DNA of 64,000 bases from NCBI GenBank assembly GCA_028692395.1, contig JAQUXP010000019.1:1-64000 (forward strand), read 5' to 3'. Of the stretch, positions 19,171 through 28,565 are shown piece after piece (position 1 is the first letter of the stretch; every line of letters begins with the position of its first letter). This stretch comes from Lachnospiraceae bacterium. Its GTDB lineage: Bacteria > Bacillota > Clostridia > Lachnospirales > Lachnospiraceae. The notes beneath the pieces were generated by a model. That model did not search any database. It worked only from the letters and a program-made list of their open reading frames with translations, and had not been told where the DNA came from. Made by a program: the position numbers and the translations under genes.

Positions 19171-19356
19171 GGAGGCAGTCCCGCTTCGGTGGTTGGGGAG
19201 TTCCCTATGAGGCGTGAACGCATTTGCAGAAGTCCTAAGTATACTAAAACAACCGATTTTAGCAAAATCGGTTGTTTTTTTGTATACTCTTGGACTTCGA
19301 AACCGTGTTCAGGCCTCATAGGGAACTCCCCAACCACCGAATCGGGACTGTCCCCT
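19171..19356 (-). repeat. Palindromic 3'-end element, copy 1 (short form)
   Basis: Near-perfect inverted repeat. The outer arms of about 44 bp pair with about two mismatches. The conserved cores (GGTTTCGAAGTCCAAG and CTTAGGACTTCTGCAAATG on the minus strand) lie inside them. The centre is a small stem (CAACCGATTTT with AAAATCGGTTG) and lacks the internal CGTAAG...CTTAC hairpin of the longer copies. It begins 7 bp after the stop of the minus-strand DUF975 gene and is oriented with that gene. It could terminate both convergent genes. Confidence 0.85.
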
Positions 19357-19362
19357 TGAAAA

Positions 19363-20106
19363 TTATATTTCCTGATTTAACTCCCGATAAAAGAATGCCT
19401 GGGTTACATAGACGTAGGGGAGGATCCATAATAATGGAATGTACAGACCAAAGACGGAGATCAGTATCAATCCCAGAAAGCTCAGCGTTGTGATATAGAA
19501 GTATCTCCACTTATTGCCCCGCATCATCTTAACACTTTCTTTCAGAGCTTCCATGGCCGAGATATCGTCATAGTCTACCAAAAGCATGGTACTCATGGAC
19601 AATGCCAGGGTAAGCACGATATACAGGATTGATCCTGCCAGGGAAAGCAGTGACATACATAAGGTTTTTTCCAACAGCTCCATCGTATCGCCGGTACCGG
19701 ATGTGACCGTAAAGGACAGGATATTGCCTGGAATCATGCAAATGTTTGAAATCAGAGAAAGAATCAGTCCCAGAATCAGAAAACGGTCCGGGTGGTGACG
19801 GAAAGCATGAAAGAGGTCTCCGATTTGAACCGTCTGTTTTCGGCTGATGTTCAAAGCGATTCTGGAGAGGCCGGCTGCCAGGACATTTACAATCAGTCCA
19901 ATCAAAAAGGAGATCATAAACCGCAGGGCAACCATAAGGTAAGAAGAATTCGTAGGAATTGCAAAGGCTGGGATGCAGGAAAGCAGCAGGGCAATAATGC
20001 CATAAATCAAAGAGGTTCCAATAAAGGTTCCATAATTCCCGCAAAGTGCTTCACGGGCCATGCTCTTAAGTTCAGAAGATTTTCTTCGTTTCATAAGTTT
20101 CTTCAC
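19363..20106 (-). CDS. DUF975 family membrane protein
   Basis: The 247-residue protein begins with a basic tail (KKLMKRRKSSELKSMAREAL), typical of DUF975, and has about five to six hydrophobic segments. The family is widespread in Firmicutes and has no established function. A DUF4190-like protein gene lies upstream on the same strand with 110 bp between them. Palindrome copy 1 lies 7 bp after its stop. Confidence 0.85.
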   Translation of the reverse strand: MKKLMKRRKSSELKSMAREALCGNYGTFIGTSLIYGIIALLLSCIPAFAIPTNSSYLMVALRFMISFLIGLIVNVLAAGLSRIALNISRKQTVQIGDLFHAFRHHPDRFLILGLILSLISNICMIPGNILSFTVTSGTGDTMELLEKTLCMSLLSLAGSILYIVLTLALSMSTMLLVDYDDISAMEALKESVKMMRGNKWRYFYITTLSFLGLILISVFGLYIPLLWILPYVYVTQAFFYRELNQEI

Positions 20107-20216
20107 TTTCTTTATTAGTAAATAGTAACTATCTGGGCATTAAGCTTTGAAAGCCCGGTTCCAGACAGCATGTATACGGTAGCAGACAAACGATGGGATA
20201 TCATAGGGTAAGGGAC

Positions 20217-20870
20217 TCAGGCTGTCACGTCATCAGAGAGCGTGATAAAAGTCTGACCAATACTAAAATTCTCACCAAAATTTCCATAAGGATCGTCCAT
20301 GGAATCCAGTGCATCCGAATATTCCTCACTGTACTCTTCCATGATATGTGCGTAATCCTGAAGAGCACCGGAACTTATGGAGGAGATCATAAAGAAGATC
20401 ACCATGATAATTCCAAGAAAGATACTTCCGATAGAAAGTCCAAGTCCTACCTTTGCCTGGGTGTTCATCCGCCCGGCACCACGGGAAAGTATAGCCAGGA
20501 TGATACCGATGGCACCAAAGACACAGGAACCACCACAACAGGAAAATACCAGGGCACAGATACCAAGTACCAGAGAAGCGGTAGCCATACCAGTGGAACC
20601 GGTAGGCATATAGCTGTTATTGTCCTGGAAACCATTGTTCTGATAATTATTATTGTTCTGGAAACCATTGTTTGGATAATTATTATTGTTCTGGAAATCG
20701 TTGTTTGGATATCCATTACTGTTTGGAAAACCAGTATTTGGGTAGTAGTTATTATTCTGACCACCATCGCTGCCATTGGGATATTCGTCCGGATGAGGGG
20801 CGTTGTCTGGCTGCGTATCCGGTGTGTTATCTACAGGATTGTCCTGATCCTGCCAACTGTAATCACTCAT
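20217..20870 (-). CDS. Asn-rich DUF4190-like membrane protein
   Basis: The start at 20870 follows AGGAGG closely; an upstream in-frame ATG at 20963 has no such site. The 217-residue product has a hydrophilic N-terminal half rich in Asn, Asp, Gln and Pro with repeated NNNNYPNNGF-like units (about residues 35-85). Two hydrophobic segments around GMATASLVLGICAL and GLSIGSIFLGIIM resemble the DUF4190 domain. A 60-residue acidic tail follows. The Asn-rich repeats are encoded by short direct DNA repeats. Function is unknown. Confidence 0.75.
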   Translation of the reverse strand: MSDYSWQDQDNPVDNTPDTQPDNAPHPDEYPNGSDGGQNNNYYPNTGFPNSNGYPNNDFQNNNNYPNNGFQNNNNYQNNGFQDNNSYMPTGSTGMATASLVLGICALVFSCCGGSCVFGAIGIILAILSRGAGRMNTQAKVGLGLSIGSIFLGIIMVIFFMISSISSGALQDYAHIMEEYSEEYSDALDSMDDPYGNFGENFSIGQTFITLSDDVTA

Positions 20871-21125
20871 TTCTTTTCCTCCTGAGTAAGTCTTCTGATA
20901 ATTGCTCAGAAAAAAGTTCTGAACATATACAGTGTACCATAAATCGGGGTAATTGAGCAACAAAACTCTAAAAAGTCATACGGTGAACTTTTTGCAGCAG
21001 ACTTGTTTCTTCTATAATAATAGGTTGTTATGGTTTCGACCCTGTGTGTGGCACCCCCTTGACCTTTTGAGCCTGGCATCGTATGATAAGAAAAAGAAAA
21101 AAACGTGAAGATAAAGGAGAACAAT

Positions 21126-21983
21126 ATGTGGATAGCAGATGGATGGAAAGATTACGAGGTGCTTGACACCTCTTCGGGCGAAAAACTGGAGCGATGGGGT
21201 AAGTATATTCTGGTTCGTCCGGATCCTCAGGTTATCTGGAGTACGCCCCATGAGCACAGTGGATGGAAGAAGAAGAATGGACATTACCACAGAAGTGCAA
21301 AGGGTGGTGGAGAATGGGAGTTCTTTGATCTGCCAAAGCAGTGGAGTATCAACTATAAAGAACTGACTTTTAATCTGAAGCCCTTCAGCTTTAAGCATAC
21401 CGGACTGTTTCCAGAGCAGGCGGCCAACTGGGACTGGTTTGGAGAGAAGATTCGAAATGCCGGACGTCCTGTCAAGGTACTGAATCTCTTTGCCTATACC
21501 GGAGGAGCAACTTTGGCAGCGGCAGCGGCAGGAGCTTCCGTGACCCATGTGGATGCCTCCAAGGGCATGGTAACCTGGGCGAAGGAAAATGCAGCCTCCT
21601 CCGGACTTGCCGATGCACCGATTCGATGGATCGTTGATGACTGCATGAAGTTTGTGGAGCGGGAAATTCGCAGGGGGAATCACTATGATGCGATTATTAT
21701 GGATCCGCCGTCTTATGGAAGAGGGCCGAAAGGTGAGATCTGGAAGATTGAGGATGCAATCTATCCGCTGATTCAGAAGTGCGCAGAGCTGCTTAGCAGT
21801 CAGCCCCTGTTCTTTTTAGTAAATTCCTATACCACAGGTCTGGCCCCTGCAGTTCTTACCTATATGATTGCAACAGTCCTGAAAAAACATGGGGGAAAGG
21901 TAGATGCACAGGAGGTTGGACTTCCGGTAAGCAGCAGTGGTCTTGTACTTCCCTGTGGCGCTTCCGGACGCTGGCAGGCCTGA
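21126..21983 (+). CDS. Class I SAM-dependent methyltransferase, RlmI-like
   Basis: The start at 21126 follows AAGGAG; a GTG at 21105 lies before it. The 285-residue protein has a SAM-binding core with LNLFAYTGGATLAAA (motif I), HVDASKG (motif II) and the catalytic segment IMDPPSYGRG (motif IV). This DPPSYG pattern is typical of the RlmI/RlmK group of 23S rRNA cytosine/guanine methyltransferases. The N-terminal 90 residues carry a compact domain rather than an obvious PUA domain, so the exact target is uncertain. Confidence 0.8.
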   Translation: MWIADGWKDYEVLDTSSGEKLERWGKYILVRPDPQVIWSTPHEHSGWKKKNGHYHRSAKGGGEWEFFDLPKQWSINYKELTFNLKPFSFKHTGLFPEQAANWDWFGEKIRNAGRPVKVLNLFAYTGGATLAAAAAGASVTHVDASKGMVTWAKENAASSGLADAPIRWIVDDCMKFVEREIRRGNHYDAIIMDPPSYGRGPKGEIWKIEDAIYPLIQKCAELLSSQPLFFLVNSYTTGLAPAVLTYMIATVLKKHGGKVDAQEVGLPVSSSGLVLPCGASGRWQA

Positions 21984-22093
21984 CCTTTTTGAGTGATTTT
22001 TAAAATATGAATTTTGCAATGCAAGAAAATTCACAAAGAGTTGCAAAAAACAGGGTAAAATCATATAAATTATTATAAAAATGCAAGTTCACC

Positions 22094-22123
22094 TTGACAA
22101 ATGGTCATTTCCGGGATTAGAAT
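22094..22123 (+). promoter_or_regulatory. Promoter of the aminotransferase gene
   Basis: A perfect TTGACA box is followed after 18 bp by TAGAAT. The leader to the start codon is about 50 nt and carries GAGGAGG. Confidence 0.75.
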
Positions 22124-22180
22124 TAGCTTCAGTGGCGTACACACGCCCGAACAAGTGATAGATTTGTCGAGGAGGACGTT

Positions 22181-23473
22181 ATGAAACCATATGCACAGTT
22201 AAGCAAAGAGGAACTGTTGACGCTGAAGGATGAGGTTGCGGCAGCTTATGAAGAGGTTAAGGCAAAAGGCCTACAGCTGGATATGTCCCGTGGAAAACCG
22301 GCAGCTGATCAGCTGAATCTGAGTGAGGATATGCTCACAGTCATTGCGAAAAACGAAGATACATTTGCTGAAAATGGTTTGGACTGCAGAAATTATGGCG
22401 GACCTGTGGGTATTTTGGAAGCCAGAGTACTGATGGGAGAAATCATGGGTGCACCTGCAGATCAGGTTATCATATATGGTAATGCCAGTCTGACAATTAT
22501 GTTTGATACAGTTTCCCGTTCTTTTACACACGGTGTTATGGGAAGCACCCCATGGTCAAAACTGGATAAAGTGAAGTTCTTATGTCCTGTTCCGGGATAT
22601 GATCGTCATTTTGCAGTGACAGAGTACTTTGGAGTAGAGATGATCAATGTTCCCATGACTACAGAGGGACCAGATATGGATCTGGTTGAGAAGCTTGTAG
22701 CAGAGGATCCTTCTATCAAGGGTATCTGGTGTGTTCCGAAGTATTCAAACCCACAGGGCTATACCTATTCGGATGAGACGGTACGCAGACTTGCCGGCAT
22801 GAAACCGGCGGCAGCGGATTTTAGAATTTACTGGGATAATGCATATGGTATTCATCATTTATATGAGGAGGATCAGGATCAGGATCAGCTTCTGAACATC
22901 CTAGAGGAATGTGAAAAAGCTGGAAATCAGGATATGGTATACATGTTTGCTTCCACCTCAAAGGTAACCTTTGCCGGATCCGGTATTGCTGCTATGGCAG
23001 CTTCCAGTGGAAACATCGAGGATGCAAAAAAACATCTTGGTTTCCAGATCATCGGATATGACAAGCTGAACCAGCTGCGTCATGTGAAGTTCTTAAAGAA
23101 TCTTGCAGGTGTGCAGGAGCATATGAAGAAACATGCAGCAATCTTAAGACCAAAGTTTGAGACCGTAGAGCAGGTACTTGAGCAGGAGATCGGCGGCCTG
23201 GGTATCGGTTCCTGGACCTGCCCGAAGGGTGGCTACTTCATTTCCTTTGATGCGATGGAAGGCTGTGCGAAGAGCATCGTGGCAAAGGCGAAGGAAGCAG
23301 GCGTTGTGATGACCGGAGCAGGTGCAACATATCCTTATAAGAAGGATCCAAAGGATTCCAATATTCGTATTGCTCCTTCCTGTCCTACACCGGAGGAACT
23401 TGCAACAGCAGCCAGTGTATTTGTGCTGAGTGTAAAGCTGGTAAGTATCGAGAAGCTTCTTGAGACAAAATAA
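22181..23473 (+). CDS. Aspartate aminotransferase-like PLP enzyme (PF12897 type)
   Basis: The 430-residue protein resembles the MocR-type aminotransferase family (PF12897), which includes the Corynebacterium aspartate aminotransferase class. Visible features are an N-terminal LDMSRGKPA segment, the Asn-Pro-Gln-Gly step PKYSNPQGYTY, the Asp-Asn pair YWDNAYGIHHL, the Schiff-base segment STSKVTFAG and a C-terminal IRIAPSCP that binds the substrate carboxylate. It probably interconverts aspartate/glutamate and the 2-oxo acids in the cytosol. It is transcribed alone, with its own promoter and terminator. Confidence 0.88.
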   Translation: MKPYAQLSKEELLTLKDEVAAAYEEVKAKGLQLDMSRGKPAADQLNLSEDMLTVIAKNEDTFAENGLDCRNYGGPVGILEARVLMGEIMGAPADQVIIYGNASLTIMFDTVSRSFTHGVMGSTPWSKLDKVKFLCPVPGYDRHFAVTEYFGVEMINVPMTTEGPDMDLVEKLVAEDPSIKGIWCVPKYSNPQGYTYSDETVRRLAGMKPAAADFRIYWDNAYGIHHLYEEDQDQDQLLNILEECEKAGNQDMVYMFASTSKVTFAGSGIAAMAASSGNIEDAKKHLGFQIIGYDKLNQLRHVKFLKNLAGVQEHMKKHAAILRPKFETVEQVLEQEIGGLGIGSWTCPKGGYFISFDAMEGCAKSIVAKAKEAGVVMTGAGATYPYKKDPKDSNIRIAPSCPTPEELATAASVFVLSVKLVSIEKLLETK

Positions 23474-23491
23474 TTCATAGGAAAACAGGTG

Positions 23492-23545
23492 TAAAACTGT
23501 CATACCAGGCTGGAAACAGCCGGGTGGGGCAGTTTTCTTTTAGAA
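23492..23545 (+). terminator. Terminator of the aminotransferase gene
   Basis: An imperfect hairpin (AAAACTG ... GGCTG-GAAA-CAGCC ... CAGTTTT) is followed by CTTTTA, 18 bp after the stop codon. Confidence 0.75.
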
Positions 23546-23554
23546 TAAAAACAC

Positions 23555-23583
23555 TTTACCACGAAAGCCGCAAGTGTTATACT
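23555..23583 (+). promoter_or_regulatory. Promoter of the L,D-transpeptidase gene
   Basis: TTTACC and TATACT boxes with a 17 bp spacer lie 34 bp before the chosen start codon. Confidence 0.6.
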
Positions 23584-23617
23584 ATCTACAAGTATGTATA
23601 AAGGAATGGTAATTAAT

Positions 23618-25060
23618 ATGAAGTCTTTATCAAAAAGTAAAAAAATATTACTCGGTGTTATGGCAGGCATGGTCTTTGTGATCCTGTGTGTTTACTTTGC
23701 GGTGAGCTTCTTCTTTCGAACTCATTTCTTTTCCGGTACTTCCATTAATGGTTTGGACTGCAGCAGAATGACCGTGGAAGAGGTAAAGCAGAATATCCAG
23801 GATCATGTGCTGGAGTATGCATTGACCATCACTGAGCGTGGGGGAAGTACCGAGGTAATTACAGCGAAACAGCTGAATATGATCTACGTGGATGATAATG
23901 GTGTTGAGAAACTGATGGAGGAGCAGAATCCATTTGCCTGGATCCTCTCTGTCAGCAAGGACAAGAATTATGAGATGGCGGCGAACACTACCTTTGATGA
24001 GAATACCATAGATGGAATCCTTGATGGTTTGCAGTGTTTTCAGGAGGCGAATGTTACTGCGCCTGCAGATGCCTATATCCAGGAGACGGATGCCGGATTC
24101 CAGGTTGTTCCGGAAAATCAGGGAAATACACTGGCTCGTGATCAGGTGAAGGAGGCTGTGCTTGGCGCTGTGAACGGCGGGCAGACAGCTTTGAATCTGG
24201 AAGAACAGGACCTGTATGTAAAGCCGAATCTATTGAGTACAGACGAAACACTGAATACGGAAGTGCAGCAGTTAAACAGCTGGACCTCAGTTCAGATTAC
24301 TTATGATTTTGTTGACCGTCAGTTCACCCTGGGACGGGATGATATTCGTTCCTGGCTGGTGAAGGGTGACGGTGGAAGCTATACCCTGGATGAGTCTAAG
24401 GTGGCAGAGTGGGTTCGGAATATGGCCTATGAGACAGATACCTTTGGACTGGCTCACGATTTTACAACCTCTACCGGGGAGACGATTAAGCTGGCACCGG
24501 GTGGAGACTATGGCTGGTATATGAATCAGGAAAAAACCACAGCAGCACTGGTTGAGGCTATCAAGGCGGGACAGACGGCAACGCTGGAGCCTGTTTACAT
24601 CTATTCGGCGCAGGACCGCTCCAAGAATGATATTGGTGGTACTTATGTAGAGATCTGTATCACGAGTCAGACCATGTGGTGTTACAAAGACGGAAAGCTT
24701 CTGGTCCAGACTCCGATTGTTTCCGGAAATGAGCCGAATGGTTTTGCGACACCTTCTGGAAGTGTATGGGCAATCGACGGCAAGAAGCCAAACGCCAAGT
24801 TTAACTTGTTTAATGTAACCGTAAACTACTGGCTTCCATTCAACGGTGACTGTGGAATCCATGATTCCACCTGGCGTGCAGATACGGATTACGGCGGAAG
24901 CACGTATTTTGGAAGTGGTTCTCATGGATGTATTAATACCCCGATTGATGCAGCTTCTAAGATTTTTGATGCGGTGGAGATCGGTTATCCGGTTATTGTA
25001 TATTACAGTACCAGTCAGGTAGTAGGACCGGAGCCTACCCAGGAGGTTACGGCAGGTTAA
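23618..25060 (+). CDS. L,D-transpeptidase (YkuD) with peptidoglycan-binding domain
   Basis: The enzyme would cross-link or modify peptidoglycan outside the membrane. From ATG 23618 (480 residues) there is a basic N-terminus, one membrane segment (about 10-35) and an extracellular PG_4-like region. The C-terminal YkuD domain has the catalytic signature GSHGCINTP. In-frame ATGs at 23594 and 23606 lie before or on the AAAGGA site, so 23618 is preferred. ddl and murF follow on the same strand, a cell-wall neighbourhood. Confidence 0.9.
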   Translation: MKSLSKSKKILLGVMAGMVFVILCVYFAVSFFFRTHFFSGTSINGLDCSRMTVEEVKQNIQDHVLEYALTITERGGSTEVITAKQLNMIYVDDNGVEKLMEEQNPFAWILSVSKDKNYEMAANTTFDENTIDGILDGLQCFQEANVTAPADAYIQETDAGFQVVPENQGNTLARDQVKEAVLGAVNGGQTALNLEEQDLYVKPNLLSTDETLNTEVQQLNSWTSVQITYDFVDRQFTLGRDDIRSWLVKGDGGSYTLDESKVAEWVRNMAYETDTFGLAHDFTTSTGETIKLAPGGDYGWYMNQEKTTAALVEAIKAGQTATLEPVYIYSAQDRSKNDIGGTYVEICITSQTMWCYKDGKLLVQTPIVSGNEPNGFATPSGSVWAIDGKKPNAKFNLFNVTVNYWLPFNGDCGIHDSTWRADTDYGGSTYFGSGSHGCINTPIDAASKIFDAVEIGYPVIVYYSTSQVVGPEPTQEVTAG

Positions 25061-25110
25061 ACTGCAGATAGGGATCGGTTAAGATATTCGAAGTATAGGA
25101 GCAGAAGAAG

Positions 25111-26142
25111 ATGAAGATAGTAGTATTAGCAGGAGGAACCAGTACAGAAAGAGTAGTCTCTATTGCGTCTGGAACCATGGTATGTAAGGCTCTTCGGGAG
25201 AAGAAGCATGCAGCAGTGCTGGTAGATGTATTTTTTGGTCTGGAGGAGCTTCCAGAGGATTTGTTCGAAGGAGATTACGATGTTGAGGCAGCCTCTGCTG
25301 CCATGACAGCCTGCAACAGCAGACTGGAAGCAGAGAAGAAAGCAAGGAGAGAGTTTTTCGGCCCTCATGTTCTGGAGGTCTGTCAGAAGGCAGATGTAGT
25401 ATTCTTAGCACTGCACGGAGCAAATGGTGAGGACGGCAAGGTACAGGGAACCTTTGATCTTTTTGGAATTCCATACACTGGTACAGGATATCTCAGTTCA
25501 GCGATTTCTATGGATAAGGGTCTGACAAAGCAGTTTTTCCGTGAGAACGGAATTCCTACGCCTGGAGGTGTCTCTCTGTTTCGCAGGGAATACACCTCCA
25601 ATCCGGCAGATTACGGTCTGCAGCTTCCCCTGGTGGTAAAGCCCTGTTGTGGTGGCTCCAGTGTAGGAGTTTATATTGCACATACCCGGGAAGCATATGA
25701 AAAAGCGCTGGAAGATGCATTTACCTATGAGGACGAGCTGATCGTGGAAGAATATGTGGAGGGCAGGGAGTTCTCTGTAGGTGTGGTTGACGGAAAGGCT
25801 TATCCCATCATTGAGATTGCCCCGATTGAAGGCTTCTATGATTACACGAATAAATACAAAGCGGGTTCTGCTGTGGAGACCTGTCCGGCACTTCTGACAC
25901 CGGAGCAGACCGCTCAGATGCAGAAGTATGCCGAGGAAGGTGCAAAGGCTTTGTATATCGAGGGATACTGCAGACTGGACTTTTTGATGCGGGAGGATGG
26001 AAGGATGTACTGCCTCGAGGCGAATACCCTGCCGGGTATGACACCTACCAGTCTGCTGCCCCAGGAAGCCAGTGTGCTGGGGATGGATTACCCCACACTT
26101 TGTGAGGAACTGATTCGTCTTTCCCTTAAAAAATATCAATAA
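25111..26142 (+). CDS. ddl: D-alanine--D-alanine ligase
   Basis: The 343-residue ATP-grasp enzyme makes D-Ala-D-Ala for peptidoglycan. Visible are the N-terminal VLAGGTSTERVVS, the glycine-rich loop KPCCGGSSVGV, VEEYVEGREFSVGV and the metal-binding end CLEANTLPGMTP. Its neighbour murF (22 bp on) uses the product directly, so the two probably form one transcript. Confidence 0.93.
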   Translation: MKIVVLAGGTSTERVVSIASGTMVCKALREKKHAAVLVDVFFGLEELPEDLFEGDYDVEAASAAMTACNSRLEAEKKARREFFGPHVLEVCQKADVVFLALHGANGEDGKVQGTFDLFGIPYTGTGYLSSAISMDKGLTKQFFRENGIPTPGGVSLFRREYTSNPADYGLQLPLVVKPCCGGSSVGVYIAHTREAYEKALEDAFTYEDELIVEEYVEGREFSVGVVDGKAYPIIEIAPIEGFYDYTNKYKAGSAVETCPALLTPEQTAQMQKYAEEGAKALYIEGYCRLDFLMREDGRMYCLEANTLPGMTPTSLLPQEASVLGMDYPTLCEELIRLSLKKYQ

Positions 26143-26163
26143 ATAAAATGTTAGTGGAGAATA

Positions 26164-27528
26164 ATGATGAAAAATCTGACACTGGAACATATTGCAGCTG
26201 CATGTCACGGAACCTATGTAGGTGCAGAACATGAAAAATCTATGTGTGTATCGGACATCACGACAGACAGCCGGAAAAATACAGACGGCTGTCTTTTCGT
26301 TCCGATTAAAGGTGCCCGGGTGGACGGACACGACTATATCCCTCAGGTAATTGCGGACGGAGCACTGGCGGTGCTTTCGGAAAATGACCTGGGAAAACAG
26401 GAATTTCCCTATATTCGGATAAAATCCTCCCTGCAGGCGGTAAAGGATATCGCAGAATACTATCTGCAGCAGGTACATATTCCGGTGGTGGGAATCACAG
26501 GCAGTGTGGGAAAAACAAGTACCAAAGAGGTGATTGCCGCAGTACTTGCCCAAAAGTATCAGGTTCTAAAGACCCAGGGGAACTTTAATAATGAGCTGGG
26601 ACTTCCGCTTACGGTATTTCGGATTCGTGAGGATGATGAGATCGCCGTTCTGGAGATGGGAATCAGTGATTTTGGGGAAATGAGCCGACTTGCCAGGATC
26701 GCAAGACCGGAGACTGCCGTTATTACCAATATCGGCTGGTGTCACCTGGAAAATCTCAGGGACAGAGATGGTATCTTTCGAGCCAAGACAGAGATTTTCG
26801 ACTATCTGAAGCCCCAGGGAAATGTAATCTTAAATGGTGATGATGATAAACTGAACCAGGTAACTGAGGTGCAGGGAAAGAGTCCCATGCTGTTTGGTAT
26901 CTCCCACAACAATGATGTCTATGCCACCGATATGGTGAGCCTTGGCTTAAAGGGAGTTACCTGTAGAATTCATACGCCAGGGGGAAGCTTTGACACCCTG
27001 ATTCCCATGCCGGGACAGCATATGGTATATAATGCTCTGGCAGGAACCTGTGTGGGTCTGACCTATGGTCTGAGTCTGCAGCAGATCAAAGCAGGAATCG
27101 AAAGCCTGCAGCCTGTCAGCGGACGGTTCCACATCATTGAAAATGAAAAGTATACCATCGTGGATGACTGCTACAATGCCAATCCGGTATCCATGAAGGC
27201 CTCTATTGCAGTCCTTGGGGACGCATTAGGGAGAAAGGTTGCCGTTCTCGGTGATATGGGAGAGCTTGGCGCCGATGAAGCAGCACTGCATGCTGAGGTG
27301 GGAACCTATGCAGGAGAGCAGAAGCTGGACGCCCTGTACTGTGTCGGTCCTCTGTGCCGCCATATGGCAGAGGCAGCAAAAAAAGCATGCCCCTCCATGG
27401 AGGTACAGCATTTTGATACCCGGGATCTGCTGATCCGTCAGCTTCCCTCCCTTCTGAAAAAAGGCGACACAATTCTAATTAAGGCTTCTCATTTTATGCA
27501 GTTCGAGAGAATCATAGAGATACTGTAA
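26164..27528 (+). CDS. murF: UDP-MurNAc-tripeptide--D-Ala-D-Ala ligase
   Basis: MurF adds D-Ala-D-Ala to the UDP-MurNAc tripeptide in the cytoplasm. The 454-residue protein has the N-terminal substrate domain (TTDSRKNTDGCLFVP), the ATP-binding loop GITGSVGKTSTKE, the FNNELGLPLT segment and a C-terminal Mur ligase domain with DDCYNANPVS. Two consecutive ATGs (26164, 26167) follow a TGGAGA site. Palindrome copy 2 begins 20 bp after its stop. Confidence 0.95.
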   Translation: MMKNLTLEHIAAACHGTYVGAEHEKSMCVSDITTDSRKNTDGCLFVPIKGARVDGHDYIPQVIADGALAVLSENDLGKQEFPYIRIKSSLQAVKDIAEYYLQQVHIPVVGITGSVGKTSTKEVIAAVLAQKYQVLKTQGNFNNELGLPLTVFRIREDDEIAVLEMGISDFGEMSRLARIARPETAVITNIGWCHLENLRDRDGIFRAKTEIFDYLKPQGNVILNGDDDKLNQVTEVQGKSPMLFGISHNNDVYATDMVSLGLKGVTCRIHTPGGSFDTLIPMPGQHMVYNALAGTCVGLTYGLSLQQIKAGIESLQPVSGRFHIIENEKYTIVDDCYNANPVSMKASIAVLGDALGRKVAVLGDMGELGADEAALHAEVGTYAGEQKLDALYCVGPLCRHMAEAAKKACPSMEVQHFDTRDLLIRQLPSLLKKGDTILIKASHFMQFERIIEIL

Positions 27529-27547
27529 TTATAGTGAGTAAAAGGAA

Positions 27548-27784
27548 GCTGTCGCACATCGGTCCCGGATATCGCCCTTTGGCATCGATACACGGTTTCG
27601 AAGTCCAAGAGCCTATACAGAACCATAATTCCTGCTAAAAGCGTAAGGCATCAGCATAAACTCGCTGCGCTCAGACAGTATGCTGACGGCTTACAACGCA
27701 AGCTTTATGGTCCTGATAGGCTTAGGACTTCTGCAAATGTGTATCGATGCCAAAGGGCGATATCCGGGATCAATGTGCGACAGC
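27548..27784 (+). repeat. Palindromic 3'-end element, copy 2
   Basis: The outer arms (starting GCTGTCGCACAT, ending ATGTGCGACAGC) pair over about 43 bp with three mismatches. Core 1 is CACGGTTTCGAAGTCCAAGAG and core 2 CTTAGGACTTCTGCAAATGTG. The centre folds into a second stem with TGCTAAAAGCGTAAG, a loop AAACTCGCTGCGCTC and CTTACAACGCAA. It follows murF and lies before plsC. No T-run follows this copy. Confidence 0.9.
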
Positions 27785-27807
27785 CCATAACAAAGGAGAA
27801 AAAGACG

Positions 27808-28548
27808 ATGATTCGATTTATAGCGGTGGTAATTCTGGTAGTTGGATTCCTGATTCTGTCTATTCCGATTCTGCTGGTGGAGTGGGTGATCGGAAAGTTT
27901 CGTCCCATGGCGAAGGATATCAGTTCTCTTCGGATTGTACAGTGGGTCTTTCGAAGTGTCCTGAAGGTAAGCGGACTGAAGCTGGATGTTATCGGAGAAG
28001 AAAATGTTCCCACAGATTGTGCGGTACTGTATATCGGCAATCACAGAAGTTTTTTTGATATTCTGATTACCTATGTCAGATGCAGACGCCGTACCGGCTA
28101 TATCGCAAAGGTAGAGATGCAGAAGATCCCTCTGCTGTCCAACTGGATGCGTTATCTGCACTGTCTGTTTCTGGACCGGAAGGATCTAAAAGCCGGGATG
28201 AAGGTGATTCTGACAGCGATTGATAAAGTAAAACAGGGAATCTCCATCTGTATCTTCCCGGAGGGAACCAGAAATAAAGCGGAAAGCGAACTTCCGATGC
28301 TGCCTTTCCATGAAGGAAGCTTTCGTATCGCCCAGAAAGCCGGATGTCCTATCGTACCCATGGCGCTGGTGAATACCAATCATATCTTTGAAGCCCAGTT
28401 TCCAAAGATCCGTCCCACGCATGTAATCCTGGAGTATGGAAAACCGATTATTCCCTCTGAACTGAGTCCGGAGGATAGAAAACATATCGGTGCCTACACT
28501 CAGAAAATTGTGGAGGACATGATTAAAAAGAATCAGAAAATGCTGTAG
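27808..28548 (+). CDS. 1-acyl-sn-glycerol-3-phosphate acyltransferase (PlsC-type)
   Basis: The enzyme would transfer an acyl chain to lysophosphatidic acid at the membrane. The start at 27808 follows AAAGGAG; an in-frame ATG at 27739 lies inside palindrome copy 2 and is discounted. The 246-residue protein has an N-terminal membrane segment, the catalytic NHRSFFD (HX4D) motif and the substrate-binding FPEGTRN motif, both typical of the PlsC family. Palindrome copy 3 starts 18 bp after its stop. Confidence 0.92.
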   Translation: MIRFIAVVILVVGFLILSIPILLVEWVIGKFRPMAKDISSLRIVQWVFRSVLKVSGLKLDVIGEENVPTDCAVLYIGNHRSFFDILITYVRCRRRTGYIAKVEMQKIPLLSNWMRYLHCLFLDRKDLKAGMKVILTAIDKVKQGISICIFPEGTRNKAESELPMLPFHEGSFRIAQKAGCPIVPMALVNTNHIFEAQFPKIRPTHVILEYGKPIIPSELSPEDRKHIGAYTQKIVEDMIKKNQKML

Positions 28549-28565
28549 GAGAGGTAGGGGAGGAA

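Noticed and set aside
27548-27784. Palindromes as integron attC sites
   Set aside because: Like attC they follow genes in fixed orientation and have paired arms, but they are much longer, lack the GTTRRRY/RYYYAAC core and follow housekeeping genes; no integrase is in the window.
27739-27807. N-terminal extension of the PlsC-type protein
   Set aside because: It lies partly in palindrome copy 2; AAAGGAG precedes the ATG at 27808.
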